Of a DNA stretch of 64,000 bases, positions 29,413 to 38,280 are shown one piece after another. Below the pieces are notes generated by a model. The model did no database searches. It saw only the letters and a list, made by a program, of their open reading frames with translations, and was not told the DNA's origin. A program made the translations under genes and the position numbers. Each line of letters starts with the position of its first letter. Position 1 is the first letter of the stretch. Source of the stretch: Agrococcus sp. Marseille-P2731 (GTDB taxonomy: Bacteria; Actinomycetota; Actinomycetes; Actinomycetales; Microbacteriaceae). The stretch covers positions 704,192-768,191 of the forward strand of contig NZ_FPEG01000001.1 in assembly GCF_900117395.1 (NCBI RefSeq), read 5' to 3'.

Positions 29413-29467
29413 ATCTCATCCACAAGGTGTCCACGCTCCACCCGGGCTGCCGCCTCCGTGAGCGAAG

Positions 29468-29782
29468 ATGCCCAACATGCCTTGGACCTACCTCCTCCGC
29501 TGCGCCGACGGATCGTTCTACGTCGGCAGCACCGGCCGCGCGCTCGAATCTCGCCTGCAGGAGCACTCCGATGGCGTCGGTGCGGAGTACACGAAGCGTC
29601 GGCTACCCGTGCGTCTCGTCTGGGCCGAGGAGCTCGCCTCGACCAGTGAGGCATACGCCCTTGAGCGGCGCATCCATGGCTGGTCGCGCGCGAAGAAGCA
29701 GGCGCTGATCGACGGCGACTGGGCGCGGATGCGGCATGAGGCCCGGCGTCGCGGGGTGGCCAAGGTGGAACGACGGCTCTGA
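29468..29782 (+). CDS. GIY-YIG nuclease-domain protein
   Basis: Small protein of 104 residues made up of one GIY-YIG domain (UPF0213/YhbQ type). YLLRCADGSFYVGSTGRALESR contains the two strand motifs and the catalytic Arg, and a Glu lies in LERRIHGW. Function in these single-domain proteins is unproven; DNA-end or structure-specific cutting is likely. ATG 29468 is used; ATG 29477 is possible. It is flanked on both sides by REP-like elements in inverted orientation. Confidence 0.88.
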   Translation: MPNMPWTYLLRCADGSFYVGSTGRALESRLQEHSDGVGAEYTKRRLPVRLVWAEELASTSEAYALERRIHGWSRAKKQALIDGDWARMRHEARRRGVAKVERRL

Positions 29783-29830
29783 GGCTTCGACACGCTCTGC
29801 CGCCTGCGGCGGCGGAGCGGCTCAGCCAGC
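29783..29830 (-). repeat. Inverted REP-like element after the GIY-YIG gene
   Basis: On the minus strand this 48-bp element begins GCTGGCTGAGCC and ends GTGTCGAAGCC, the same ends and length as the units at 29249-29412, but with a different palindromic core (CGCTCCGCCGCC with GGCGGCAGAGCG). It starts at the base after the GIY-YIG stop. Confidence 0.88.
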
Positions 29831-29839
29831 CGTGAGCGG

Positions 29840-31252
29840 TCAGGCCTGGGCGAAGCGCAGGCGGCGCGAGGCGAGGTCCGCCTCCGTCAGCCGCACCCTG
29901 ATCCGCTCGCCGGGCCCCGCATCCGTCGTGCACGCGGCCTCGGTCGGCGGGTCGATGAGCTGGATCGTCGCGCCGTCCTTCCGGGTCTCGACCACGACGG
30001 CGTCGAACTCGTCGCCGACGCGCTCGCGCAGCACCGCGATCTCGACGGCGTCGATCGACTCGCGCTCGAGCGTGCCGGCGGTCTGGCCCGAGGAGCGCAT
30101 GATCTCCGGCAGCCCCGCCAGCCCCTCCGCCGCCCACTGCGGGATCTCGCGTCCGTTCGCGATCGCCTCGCAGTGCGCGAGCACGTAGCGATCGACCAGC
30201 CGCCGCAGCGGCGCGGTCGTGTGCGCATAGGGGGCGCCGATCGCGGCCTGCTCGAGCTGCGAGGCATCGGAGTCGTCGTCGAGCACCTCGTAGGACGCGC
30301 CGCGGAAGAGCCGCCGGGCGGCCTGCAGGATCGCCAGCGTCGTCGGCCGCTCACGGTCGAGCCGGCGCAGGAAGGCGCCGTAGTGCTCGTCCTCCGCCCA
30401 CACCTCGCCGATCGCACGAACCTCGCGGCGGAAGCGGTCGATGTCGCCGGCGGGCGGCTGCGGCATGGTGCGCAGGATCCCGCGCTTCGCCCGCAGCATG
30501 AGGTTCGCCGCCTCCATCCCGGTCATGAGGGAGAGCTGCGCGTTCCATCGCTCGACAGGCAGCAGCACCCGCCGCTCGATGGAGTACCGCTCGCCGTCGT
30601 GCGCGATCTGCTCCTCCGGCATGTCGAGGCTCGCGCCCTCGCGCGCCTCCTCGAGCGCGATGCGCAGCTCGCCGACCTCCGCGAGCAGCCCGAGCATCGC
30701 GTCACCGCCGTCGATGCGCCGCTGCGCCTCGACGTAGGTCAGCTGCTCGCGCGACCGCACCCGCGCGCGCTCGAGCGCGGTGTCGACGACGTCGCCGCGC
30801 GCATCCAGTCGCATCGTCCACACGTAGGCGCCGCGCTCCTGCCCCTCGAGCAGGCTCGCCGCACCCTCGCTCACGACGGGCGGATGCAGCGGCACGCGAC
30901 CGTCCGGCGCGTACATGGTCTGCCCGCGTCGCCGCGCCTCCGAGTCGATCGCGCCACCGGGGACGACGAAGGCCGGCACGTCGGCGATGGCGTAGCGCAC
31001 GACGAAGCCCTCGCCCTCGCGCTCGATGCGGAGCGCCTGGTCGAGGTCGGTCGATCCCTCGGGATCGATCGTCACGAGCTCGATCGCGGTCTGGTCGGCC
31101 TCCGGCAGCTGAGGCGCGGCCGCGAAGGCTTCGGCCTCGGTGACCGCCTCCGCCGGGAAGTCGGCGTCGAGCCCGAGGTCCTCCCGGATCGCCGCGAGCG
31201 CGGCAGACAGCTCGTCGGTCGTGTCGGTCAGTCGCTGGTGTCGCGCAGGCAT
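29840..31252 (-). CDS. RNB-domain exoribonuclease (RNase II family)
   Basis: 470-residue 3'-5' exoribonuclease. The RNB catalytic segment is VTIDPEGSTDLDQAL with its Asp cluster, followed by YAIADVPAFVVPGGAID and YAPDGRVPLHP; late motifs are PYAHTTAPLRRLVDRYV. The C-terminal part is a short OB-like domain. It lacks the N-terminal cold-shock domains of RNase R, as in the short actinobacterial RNB proteins. Start is ATG 31252; GTG 31258 is just upstream. Confidence 0.9.
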   Translation of the reverse strand: MPARHQRLTDTTDELSAALAAIREDLGLDADFPAEAVTEAEAFAAAPQLPEADQTAIELVTIDPEGSTDLDQALRIEREGEGFVVRYAIADVPAFVVPGGAIDSEARRRGQTMYAPDGRVPLHPPVVSEGAASLLEGQERGAYVWTMRLDARGDVVDTALERARVRSREQLTYVEAQRRIDGGDAMLGLLAEVGELRIALEEAREGASLDMPEEQIAHDGERYSIERRVLLPVERWNAQLSLMTGMEAANLMLRAKRGILRTMPQPPAGDIDRFRREVRAIGEVWAEDEHYGAFLRRLDRERPTTLAILQAARRLFRGASYEVLDDDSDASQLEQAAIGAPYAHTTAPLRRLVDRYVLAHCEAIANGREIPQWAAEGLAGLPEIMRSSGQTAGTLERESIDAVEIAVLRERVGDEFDAVVVETRKDGATIQLIDPPTEAACTTDAGPGERIRVRLTEADLASRRLRFAQA

Positions 31253-31343
31253 GCCCACAACCTAACCCCCGCTCCCTCTCGACCGGCCAGCTGGTGGGGC
31301 GATCCGCGCTGCGGCGCTGGCCGACCGGCTGCGGGGTCGACCG

Positions 31344-32216
31344 TCAGTCGGGGAGGCGGATGGCGCCGCCGTCGCGCACGATCAGCCCGTCGGCCGCCAG
31401 CGACGCGATGGCGCGCTCTCGCTGCTCGTCGTCGGGCCAGAGCGGCCCGAGCTCGTGCTCGGCGAGCGGCACGTCGACGCCGCGCAGCGCCCGCAGCACG
31501 GTGCCGCGCGCCTGCCGGTCGCTGCCGGCGAAGGTCGACTGGCGCGGCGCGCGCCTGCCCTCGAAGGGCGGGTAGCCGGCGGCGCGCCACGCGCACGCGT
31601 CGGCGATCGGGCAGGCCTCGCACTTCGGTGCTCGGGCGGTGCAGACGAGCGCACCGAGCTCCATGAGCGCGATCGAGATCACGGATGCGGCTGCCGGCTC
31701 CGCGGGCAGCAGGGCGTCGACATCGGCCAGGTCGCGCCGCTTCGCCGGGCCGGCCTCGCCCTGCCCGTGCACGGCCCGCGCGACGACCCGCCGCACGTTC
31801 GTATCGACCACCGGATGGCGATCGCCGAAGTGGAAGACCGCGACGGCCCGAGCCGTGTAGTCGCCGATCCCTGGCAGCGTGAGCAGCGCATCGACGGCTC
31901 TGGGAACCTCGCCGCCGTGCCGCTCGACGATCGCCCGCGCGGTGTCCTGCAGGCGCAGCGCGCGCCGCGGGTAGCCGAGCGTGCCCCACTGGCGCAGCAC
32001 CTCGTGCGTCGGTGCGTCCGCGAGATCGGCAGCCGTCGGCCACCGCTCGAGCCAGCGGTCGATCTCGACGGCGACGCGCGCGGCCTGCGTCTGCTGCAGC
32101 ATGATCTCGCTCACGAGGGTGCCCCAGGCGTCGAAGTCGGGGCGGCGCCACGGGAGGTCGCGGGCACTGGCGCGATACCAGGCGGCGAGCGCGTCCCGCC
32201 CCTGTTCGTCGAGCAT
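31344..32216 (-). CDS. mutY: A/G-specific adenine glycosylase
   Basis: Base-excision repair enzyme that removes adenine opposite 8-oxoguanine. The 290-residue protein has Glu37 in SEIMLQQTQ, the HhH motif TLPGIGDYTARA, the catalytic Asp in PVVDTNVRRV, and four cysteines for the 4Fe-4S cluster in CTARAPKCEACPIADAC. The C-terminal NUDIX-like domain is reduced. The start lies 37 bases from the divergent DUF418 gene. Confidence 0.94.
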   Translation of the reverse strand: MLDEQGRDALAAWYRASARDLPWRRPDFDAWGTLVSEIMLQQTQAARVAVEIDRWLERWPTAADLADAPTHEVLRQWGTLGYPRRALRLQDTARAIVERHGGEVPRAVDALLTLPGIGDYTARAVAVFHFGDRHPVVDTNVRRVVARAVHGQGEAGPAKRRDLADVDALLPAEPAAASVISIALMELGALVCTARAPKCEACPIADACAWRAAGYPPFEGRRAPRQSTFAGSDRQARGTVLRALRGVDVPLAEHELGPLWPDDEQRERAIASLAADGLIVRDGGAIRLPD

Positions 32217-32241
32217 CCAGCCAGCGTATCCGGCGGGCGGA

Positions 32242-32247
32242 TAGCGT
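32242..32247 (+). promoter_or_regulatory. -10 box for the DUF418 gene
   Basis: TAGCGT lies 6 bases before GTG 32254, a leaderless-type start. Confidence 0.4.
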
Positions 32248-32253
32248 CGTCGG

Positions 32254-33570
32254 GTGACCGACGCGCAGCCTTGGCCCCCGCACGCTCAGCCCGGCCAGCA
32301 GCCGTGGCCGCCCCACCAGGCGGTCGCACCGCATCCGCACCTCGAGGTCGACCGCGCCGCGGCCGCGACCGCAGCCCGCGGGCGCAGCCTCGCGCCCGAC
32401 CTCGCGCGCGGCCTCATGCTGCTGCTCATCGCGCTCGCCAACGTGCCGTGGTGGCTCTACGGCGCCGAGCACGGGCTGACGAACGCGCACGGCGTGGGCC
32501 ACGAGGGCGCCGACCTCGGCTATCAGCTGTTCTCGCTCGTGGCGATCGACGGCCGCGCCTACCCGCTGTTCGCCTTCCTGTTCGGCTACGGGATCTGGCA
32601 GCTGTACAGCCGGCAGTCCGCCGCGGGCACGCCGTGGCGCGCCGCCCGCCGATTGCTGCAGCTGCGGCACCTGTGGATGCTCGCGTTCGGTGCGGTGCAC
32701 GCGCTGCTGCTGTGGTTCGGCGACATCGTCGGCGCCTACGGCCTCACGGGGCTCATCGTCGCGTGGCTGCTGCTGCGGCGCTCCGATCGCGCGCTGAAGA
32801 TCGTCGCCTGGGTGCTCGGCGGCCTGCTGCTCGTGTTCGGCGCGTTCTCGCTGGTCAGTGCCGCGGTGCTCAGCAGCGGCGTCGCCGGTGATCTGGCCGA
32901 CTTCGGCGGTGTCATGGTGTCGCCGGCGGGGGAGTCGAGCTACCCGCTATTCATGCTCGCGAGCTTCGGCACATGGCTGCTCGCGACGCCCGGCCAGGTC
33001 ATCGCGCTCACCGTGCCGCTCGCGACGGTGCTCGGCATCCTCGCTGCCCGCCGCGGGCTGCTCGACCGCCCGCATGAGCACCGCGCGACCCTCACCCGCA
33101 TCGCCGTCGGCGGCATCCTGATCGGCTGGGCGGGCGGAGCGCTCGCCGCCCTGCAGTTCGCCGGCGCCCTCTTCGATCCCGCCATCTCGTGGGGCACGAT
33201 GGGCGTCTCGAGCCTCGCGGGCGTGGCGGGCGGCATCGGCTACGCCGCGCTCTTCGGACTCATCGCGGCAGCCATCGGTGATCGTCGCGGCATCGTCACG
33301 CGCACCATCACGGCGGTCGGCAAGCGCTCGCTCTCGAGCTACCTGCTGCAGTCGGTGCTGTTCGCGCCGATCCTGGCCGCCTGGGGCTTCGGCCTCGGCG
33401 CCACGATCTCGCCGATCGGCGCGGCTGGCCTCGCGGTGGGCGTCTGGCTCGTCACCGCGATCGTCGCCGTGATCCTCGACCTGCAGGGCAAGCGCGGACC
33501 GGCCGAGGCGCTGCTGCGCCGCCTCGCCTACGGCAAGCGGCAGGTCGCGGCACCGTCGCCGCTCGTCTGA
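32254..33570 (+). CDS. DUF418 membrane protein
   Basis: 438 residues. A Pro/Gln/His-rich cytosolic N-terminus (WPPH repeated twice) leads to about nine transmembrane segments. DUF418 features are SLAPDLARGLMLLLIALANVP, FAFLFGYGIWQLY and late VGKRSLSSYLLQSVLFAP. The family is related to acyltransferase-3-like membrane proteins; function is unknown. GTG start; it reads divergently from mutY. Confidence 0.86.
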   Translation: MTDAQPWPPHAQPGQQPWPPHQAVAPHPHLEVDRAAAATAARGRSLAPDLARGLMLLLIALANVPWWLYGAEHGLTNAHGVGHEGADLGYQLFSLVAIDGRAYPLFAFLFGYGIWQLYSRQSAAGTPWRAARRLLQLRHLWMLAFGAVHALLLWFGDIVGAYGLTGLIVAWLLLRRSDRALKIVAWVLGGLLLVFGAFSLVSAAVLSSGVAGDLADFGGVMVSPAGESSYPLFMLASFGTWLLATPGQVIALTVPLATVLGILAARRGLLDRPHEHRATLTRIAVGGILIGWAGGALAALQFAGALFDPAISWGTMGVSSLAGVAGGIGYAALFGLIAAAIGDRRGIVTRTITAVGKRSLSSYLLQSVLFAPILAAWGFGLGATISPIGAAGLAVGVWLVTAIVAVILDLQGKRGPAEALLRRLAYGKRQVAAPSPLV

Positions 33571-33607
33571 GCGGTCACGCCTCGAGCGACTCCGCGGCCG
33601 CGCGCCG

Positions 33608-33613
33608 TAGGCT
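33608..33613 (+). promoter_or_regulatory. -10 box for the uridine kinase-like gene
   Basis: TAGGCT is 6 bases before ATG 33620, leaderless-type spacing. Confidence 0.45.
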
Positions 33614-33619
33614 GGCGGC

Positions 33620-34321
33620 ATGGTCGACAGCGCTCTCCTCATGCGGGCCGCGTCGTGGACGCCGGAGCAGAAGGAGCTCTACACCCGGCTCACCGAGCTG
33701 ATGGTGCGGCGCACGCCCCGCGGCCGTCGTCTGGTCGCGGTCGACGGGCGGGATGCCGCAGGCAAGACGCACTTCGCGGATGCGCTGCAGGTCGCGTTCG
33801 CGCGCGCGGGCGTCGAGGCGTTCCGGGCGAGCGTCGATGACTTCCACCGCCCGCAGGCCTTCCGCTACCGCCAGGGGCGCCACTCGCCGAAGGGCTACTA
33901 CGAGGATGCGTTCGACATCGAGCTGCTCGATCGCGTGCTGCTGCAGCCGTTCCGCATGGGCGGCTCGACCGGCTTCATGACGCGCGCCTTCGACCTGCAT
34001 CGCGACGCCGGCGTCGAGATGGAGTGGCAGACCACCGGGCCGGATGCGGTGCTGATCGTCGACGGCGTGTTCCTGCAGCGCCCGGCGCTGGCAGGCAAGT
34101 GGCATGCGGTCGTCTTCCTGGAGGCCGACGACCGCGTCCGAGGCGAGCGGATGCGCGCACGGGACGGCGCGCACCCTGACGTCGGTCACGCCTCGCACAC
34201 CCGCTACCGCGAGGCGCACGACCGCTACGAGCGCGAGCACTCGCCGCGCACGAACGCGACCTTCGTGGTCGACACCACCGACTGGCGCAAGCCCTTCCAG
34301 TCCTTCGCCGACTCCTGCTGA
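33620..34321 (+). CDS. Uridine kinase-like P-loop protein
   Basis: 233-residue P-loop NTPase. The Walker A is AVDGRDAAGKTHFA, and SVDDFHRPQAFRYRQGR matches the uridine kinase substrate region, as does VLIVDGVFLQRPAL. It resembles the short uridine-kinase family proteins of actinobacteria; the true substrate (nucleoside or other) is open. It is followed by 20-bp repeat array 2. Confidence 0.82.
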   Translation: MVDSALLMRAASWTPEQKELYTRLTELMVRRTPRGRRLVAVDGRDAAGKTHFADALQVAFARAGVEAFRASVDDFHRPQAFRYRQGRHSPKGYYEDAFDIELLDRVLLQPFRMGGSTGFMTRAFDLHRDAGVEMEWQTTGPDAVLIVDGVFLQRPALAGKWHAVVFLEADDRVRGERMRARDGAHPDVGHASHTRYREAHDRYEREHSPRTNATFVVDTTDWRKPFQSFADSC

Positions 34322-34349
34322 CGCGCCCGCCCGCCCCGCAGCCGCACCC

Positions 34350-34520
34350 GCCTGGCGCCTCCCGTCGCTGAGTGGCGCCTCCCGACGTCGAGTGGCGCCT
34401 TCCGTCGCTGAGTGGCGCCTTCCGTCGTTGACTGGCGCCTCCCGTCGTTGAGTGGCGCCTCCCGTCGCTGAGTGGCGCCTCCCGTCGTCGAGTGGCGCGA
34501 TCCGCGGTCGAGCGGCGGAT
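34350..34520 (+). repeat. 20-bp tandem repeat array 2
   Basis: Units with GAGTGGCG occur at 34370, 34390, 34410, 34450, 34470 and 34490, with a one-base variant (GACTGGCG) at 34430 and degraded units at 34350 and 34510. Spacing is exactly 20 bases. The conserved part is GAGTGGCGCCTYCCG and the last bases are mostly TCGTT, TCGCT or TCGTC. It sits between convergent genes, as do arrays 1 and 3. Confidence 0.93.
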
Positions 34521-34545
34521 GCGCGGAGCCGCCAGCGGATCGCGG

Positions 34546-35550
34546 CTACGCCAGCTTCCGCACCACGGACGGCGCCAGGAACGTCCCGCTGCGCTCCACC
34601 TCGTGCACGAGCTCCACGAGCGCAGCGTTCACGGGCGCCGGGCGCCCGAGCCGTGCGGCCTCCGCCACCACGGCCCCGTTGATCGCATCGACCTCCGTCG
34701 GCTGCCCGCGCCGGATCGACTGCTGCGTCGAGCCCATGTTGGGCACCTCGCCGAGCCGCGCTCGGATGCGCAGCGGCACCTGCTGCGCCACGCGCCGCGG
34801 CGCGAAGGCGACCACGCGCACGAGCAGCGGCGTGAGCCCCTGCAGCGGTTGGAAGCGCACCCCGGCGGCGAGCCCCGTGCGCGCAGTCTCCCGCATCGAG
34901 GCGAGCAGCACGCGCCGCAGCCCCGGGTCGCCGATCACGTCCTGCACCGAGTGGCCGATGATCGCGGGGATCGCGTTCACCATGTTGATGAGCAGCTTCG
35001 TCCACTGCGCACCCTCGATCGACGGCGTCTCGCTCGTCGGCAGTGCCTCGCCGAGCAGCGCGGCGAAGCGCTCGCCCTCCGCGCCGCCCACGATCGTGTC
35101 GCCCGTCGCCGTCACCGTCACGACACCCGGCTCGAGCGAGTTGGCGGCCATCAGCGAGATGCCACCGGCGACGCGCTCGTGACCCAGCAGTCGCGCCGCT
35201 GCGCGCTCGCCCCCCAGCCCGTTCTGCACCACGAGCAGCGGCACGCCCTCGAGCGCCCGCCGGTTCGCCTCGAGCGCCTCCACCGCACCGGTCGCCTTCA
35301 CCGCCAGGATCGCCACGTCAGGAGCCTCCACCAGCTCCTCGAGCGCCGTCGCCGCAGCCGTGTGCGCGCCGAAGCCGCCCTTGATCCGCAGCCCGCGCTC
35401 GCGGATCGCGGCGAGGTTCTCGCCCCGCGCGGTGACGGTCACGTCGTGACCCACCGCATCCAGCCGCGCTGCGATCGTGCCCCCGATCGCACCGGCACCG
35501 ATCACGGCGACGCGCTGTCGGGAGGGGGTCTGCTCGTGCGCCTGCGCCAT
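34546..35550 (-). CDS. 2-dehydropantoate 2-reductase family protein (ApbA/PanE)
   Basis: 334-residue NAD(P)-dependent reductase. The nucleotide site is VAVIGAGAIGGTIAARL, then AILAVKATG, VVQNGLGGE and the catalytic Lys in WTKLLINMVNAIPAI; the C-terminal domain has GSTQQSIRRGQPTEVDAING. It could make pantoate for coenzyme A, but paralogues with other substrates are common and no pan gene is near. ATG at 35548-35550; a TAGGCT-like region lies between it and truB. Confidence 0.85.
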   Translation of the reverse strand: MAQAHEQTPSRQRVAVIGAGAIGGTIAARLDAVGHDVTVTARGENLAAIRERGLRIKGGFGAHTAAATALEELVEAPDVAILAVKATGAVEALEANRRALEGVPLLVVQNGLGGERAAARLLGHERVAGGISLMAANSLEPGVVTVTATGDTIVGGAEGERFAALLGEALPTSETPSIEGAQWTKLLINMVNAIPAIIGHSVQDVIGDPGLRRVLLASMRETARTGLAAGVRFQPLQGLTPLLVRVVAFAPRRVAQQVPLRIRARLGEVPNMGSTQQSIRRGQPTEVDAINGAVVAEAARLGRPAPVNAALVELVHEVERSGTFLAPSVVRKLA

Positions 35551-35571
35551 GCTCGCCAGGCTAGCCGCCGC

Positions 35572-35577
35572 TAGGCT
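35572..35577 (+). promoter_or_regulatory. -10 box for truB
   Basis: TAGGCT is 6 bases before GTG 35584, leaderless-type spacing. Confidence 0.5.
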
Positions 35578-35583
35578 CTCAGG

Positions 35584-36477
35584 GTGCCAGCAGCCCCCAT
35601 CGCTCCCGACGGCATCCTGCTCGTCGACAAGCCGCGCGGCATCACGAGCCACACGGCGGTCAGCCGCGCCCGCCGCGCGCTCGGCACCCGCAAGGTGGGC
35701 CACGCCGGCACGCTCGACCCGATGGCCACGGGTCTGCTGATCCTCGGCATCGGCCCCTCGACGCGGCTGCTGACGCACATGGTCGGGCTCGACAAGACCT
35801 ACACGGCCACCATCGCGCTCGGCTCCGCCACCTCGACCGATGACGCCGAGGGCGAGGAGACGAGCAGGGCGGATGCCTCGCACCTGACGAGCGACGACCT
35901 CGCCGCACCGATGGCGAGGCTCACGGGCGACATCGAGCAGGTGCCCTCCTCGGTGAGCGCGATCAAGGTGGACGGCGAGCGCGCCTACGCCCGCGTGCGC
36001 GCGGGGGAGCAGGTCGAGCTCAAGGCGCGGCCCGTGACGGTCGCGCGCTTCGACGCGCTCGCGTTCCGGCCGGGCGAGGTGGCAGAGGTCGACGTGGTCG
36101 TCGACTGCTCGAGCGGCACCTACATCCGGGCGCTGGCCCGCGACCTGGGCGAGGCGCTCGGCGTCGGTGGGCACCTCCGGGCACTGCGGCGCACGCGCAT
36201 CGGACCGTTCGGTATCGACGGCGCGCCGCTCGCCGACGACCTGCCTGAGGCGGGCGCCGCCGACCTGCTCCTGCCGCCCGCCGAGGCCGCCGGTCGCATC
36301 CTGCCCGTCGTGCAGCTCGACGACGAGCGCGCCGCCAACCTCGCGAGCGGGCGCAAGACCGCGTCGCTCGAGGGCGAGCGGGGGATCGTCGCCGCCGTGC
36401 ACGGTGAACGCCTCATCGGCATCGCCCGCGTCTCCGGCAACCGGCTGCTGCCGGTCACCAACTTCCCGACGGCCTGA
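35584..36477 (+). CDS. truB: tRNA pseudouridine-55 synthase
   Basis: Makes pseudouridine 55 in the tRNA T-loop. The 297-residue protein has VDKPRGITSHTAVSRARRAL, the catalytic GHAGTLDPMATG with Asp45, KTYTATIALGSATST and the later SSGTYIRALARDLGEALG. It is separated from rbfA by 6 kb but still lies upstream of ribF, its usual neighbour, with two small membrane protein genes between them. Confidence 0.96.
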   Translation: MPAAPIAPDGILLVDKPRGITSHTAVSRARRALGTRKVGHAGTLDPMATGLLILGIGPSTRLLTHMVGLDKTYTATIALGSATSTDDAEGEETSRADASHLTSDDLAAPMARLTGDIEQVPSSVSAIKVDGERAYARVRAGEQVELKARPVTVARFDALAFRPGEVAEVDVVVDCSSGTYIRALARDLGEALGVGGHLRALRRTRIGPFGIDGAPLADDLPEAGAADLLLPPAEAAGRILPVVQLDDERAANLASGRKTASLEGERGIVAAVHGERLIGIARVSGNRLLPVTNFPTA

Positions 36478-36486
36478 GGAGCGCTC

Positions 36487-36858
36487 GTGATCAGCTGGCT
36501 CATGCTCGCGCAGGCGATCGGCCTGGGCGTCATCGGCGCAGTCGTGGCGGTCGTCGGGCTCACCCGCAGGCCGTTCAACGACTGGGTGCTGGGCGCCGCC
36601 GCCTTCGCACTGCTGACGCTCGTGGTGCAGGTGGTGGCGTCGATCATCGCGCCGATCGTGGGGGCGGGGCCGACGGGCGACCTGCTCGAGTACTGGGTGT
36701 ACCTGATCTCGGCGATCCTCATCCCGCCCGCGGCAGTGATGTGGGCGCTCATCGACAAGAAGGGCGAGTGGCAGACGCTCGTCGTCGGCATCGGCATCCT
36801 CGCCTGCGCGGTCATGGCCTATCGGATGCACCAGATCTGGTTCGTGCAGGTGGCGTGA
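36487..36858 (+). CDS. Small four-helix membrane protein, unknown function
   Basis: 123 residues with four hydrophobic segments (about 5-25, 36-57, 68-88, 99-115). No catalytic motif is seen. GTG start 9 bases after the truB stop, so it is probably cotranscribed. Similar unnamed proteins lie between truB and ribF in related actinobacteria. Not otherwise recognised. Confidence 0.75.
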   Translation: MISWLMLAQAIGLGVIGAVVAVVGLTRRPFNDWVLGAAAFALLTLVVQVVASIIAPIVGAGPTGDLLEYWVYLISAILIPPAAVMWALIDKKGEWQTLVVGIGILACAVMAYRMHQIWFVQVA

Positions 36859-36868
36859 CGACCCGCCG

Positions 36869-36874
36869 TAGAAT
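36869..36874 (+). promoter_or_regulatory. -10 box before the second small membrane gene
   Basis: TAGAAT is 7 bases before GTG 36882, matching the leaderless pattern; it probably drives this gene and ribF. Confidence 0.5.
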
Positions 36875-36881
36875 CGATCGG

Positions 36882-37286
36882 GTGAGCGAGCGCAGGCATG
36901 CAGGGATCGGACGCGTCCTCATCGCGGTGTACGCGGTGCTGGCGATCGCGGCGACGGGCCGCTCCTTCGTGCAGATCGTGCAGCGCTTCGACGAGGCCCC
37001 GCTGGCCTACTCGCTGAGCGCCGCAGCAGCGGTCGTCTACATCGTCGCGACGGTCGCGCTCGCCATGCAGCGCAGCCGGGTCGCGCGCGCCGTGGCGCTC
37101 GCGGCGGTCTGCTTCGAGCTCGTCGGCGTGCTCGTGGTCGGCACGCTGTCGATCGTCGCGCCGAGCCTCTTCGGCCACGACTCCGTCTGGAGCTACTTCG
37201 GCATGGGCTACGTGTTCATCCCCGCGGTGCTGCCCTTCCTCGGGCTGTGGTGGCTGCACGCGAGCCGCGAGCGGGTCGCGGCATGA
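36882..37286 (+). CDS. Small membrane protein, unknown function
   Basis: 134 residues with four hydrophobic segments and short charged ends. The C-terminal FIPAVLPFLGLWWLHASRE is typical of uncharacterised actinobacterial membrane proteins. The GTG start follows a TAGAAT box; the stop overlaps the ribF ATG as ATGA, so the two are coupled. No function can be assigned. Confidence 0.78.
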   Translation: MSERRHAGIGRVLIAVYAVLAIAATGRSFVQIVQRFDEAPLAYSLSAAAAVVYIVATVALAMQRSRVARAVALAAVCFELVGVLVVGTLSIVAPSLFGHDSVWSYFGMGYVFIPAVLPFLGLWWLHASRERVAA

Positions 37287-38269
37287 GCGGCGCCGCGGCC
37301 GGCGCGAGCGGCGACCCGATGGCCTGGATCGACGAGCTCCAGGCAGTGCCCAGCGCCGTCACGATCGGCAAGTTCGACGGCGTCCACATCGGTCACCAGC
37401 GCATCATCGAGCAGCTGCGCGAGCTCGCCGAGCCGCGGGAGCCCGGTGCGCCCAGGCTCGTGACGACCGTCGTCACCTTCGATCGCAACCCGCTGGAGGT
37501 CGTGCGGCCCGACGTGGCACCGCATCCGCTCGTCTCGCTCGAGGCGAAGACCCGGCTGCTCGAGGCGGCCGGCGCCGATCGCGTCATCGTGATCCCGTTC
37601 ACGAGGGCGACCGCCGCGCAGCCGCCGGAGGAGTTCGCCGAGCGGGTGCTGCTCGACGGGCTCGGCGCCCGCGTGCTGCTCGTCGGCGACGACTTCCGCT
37701 TCGGCTTCCGCGGCGCCGGCACCCCGACCCTGCTGCGCGAGCTCGCCGAGCCGCGCGGGGTGCGGGTCGAGTCGATCGACGACATCTGCTTCACCGACGG
37801 CCGCCGCGTCTCCTCCACCTGGATCCGCGAGGCGCTCGACCTCGGCCGCATCGCCGAGGCCAACGAGATGCTCGGCCGCCGTCACCAGCTGCGCGGCGAG
37901 GTGGTGCGCGGGTTCCAGCGCGGGCGCGCCCTCGGCTTCCCGACCGCGAACCTGGGCGCGCCGGTCGACGGGTTCATCCCCGCAGACGGCGTCTACGCCG
38001 CGATCGCGCACGTGGACGCCGGCACCTTCGCGGCCGCCGTGTCGATCGGCGACAACCCGACCTTCGACGGCGTGCAGGCGAAGACCGTCGAGGCCTACCT
38101 GCTCGACGTCGACCTCGACCTCTACGATCGGCCGATCGAGCTCGAGCTCGTCGACTTCGTGCGCCCCATGCACCGCTTCGAGGGGCTGGACGAGCTCATC
38201 GCGCAGATGCACCGCGACGTCGAGACGACGAGGGCCAGCGTCGCGCCCCTGCTGCCGGGCCCGGCCTGA
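37283..38269 (+). CDS. ribF: Bifunctional riboflavin kinase / FAD synthetase
   Basis: Converts riboflavin to FMN and then FAD. Residues 1-180 form the nucleotidyltransferase domain (TIGKFDGVHIGHQRIIEQL, and RVSSTWIREAL at its end); residues 185-328 form the riboflavin kinase domain (GRALGFPTANL, PADGVYAA, DNPTFDG). Length 328 is typical. ATG 37283 overlaps the previous stop; a methionine codon further upstream in frame is less likely. Confidence 0.95.
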   Translation: MSGAAAGASGDPMAWIDELQAVPSAVTIGKFDGVHIGHQRIIEQLRELAEPREPGAPRLVTTVVTFDRNPLEVVRPDVAPHPLVSLEAKTRLLEAAGADRVIVIPFTRATAAQPPEEFAERVLLDGLGARVLLVGDDFRFGFRGAGTPTLLRELAEPRGVRVESIDDICFTDGRRVSSTWIREALDLGRIAEANEMLGRRHQLRGEVVRGFQRGRALGFPTANLGAPVDGFIPADGVYAAIAHVDAGTFAAAVSIGDNPTFDGVQAKTVEAYLLDVDLDLYDRPIELELVDFVRPMHRFEGLDELIAQMHRDVETTRASVAPLLPGPA

Positions 38270-38280
38270 CCGCCACTCGG

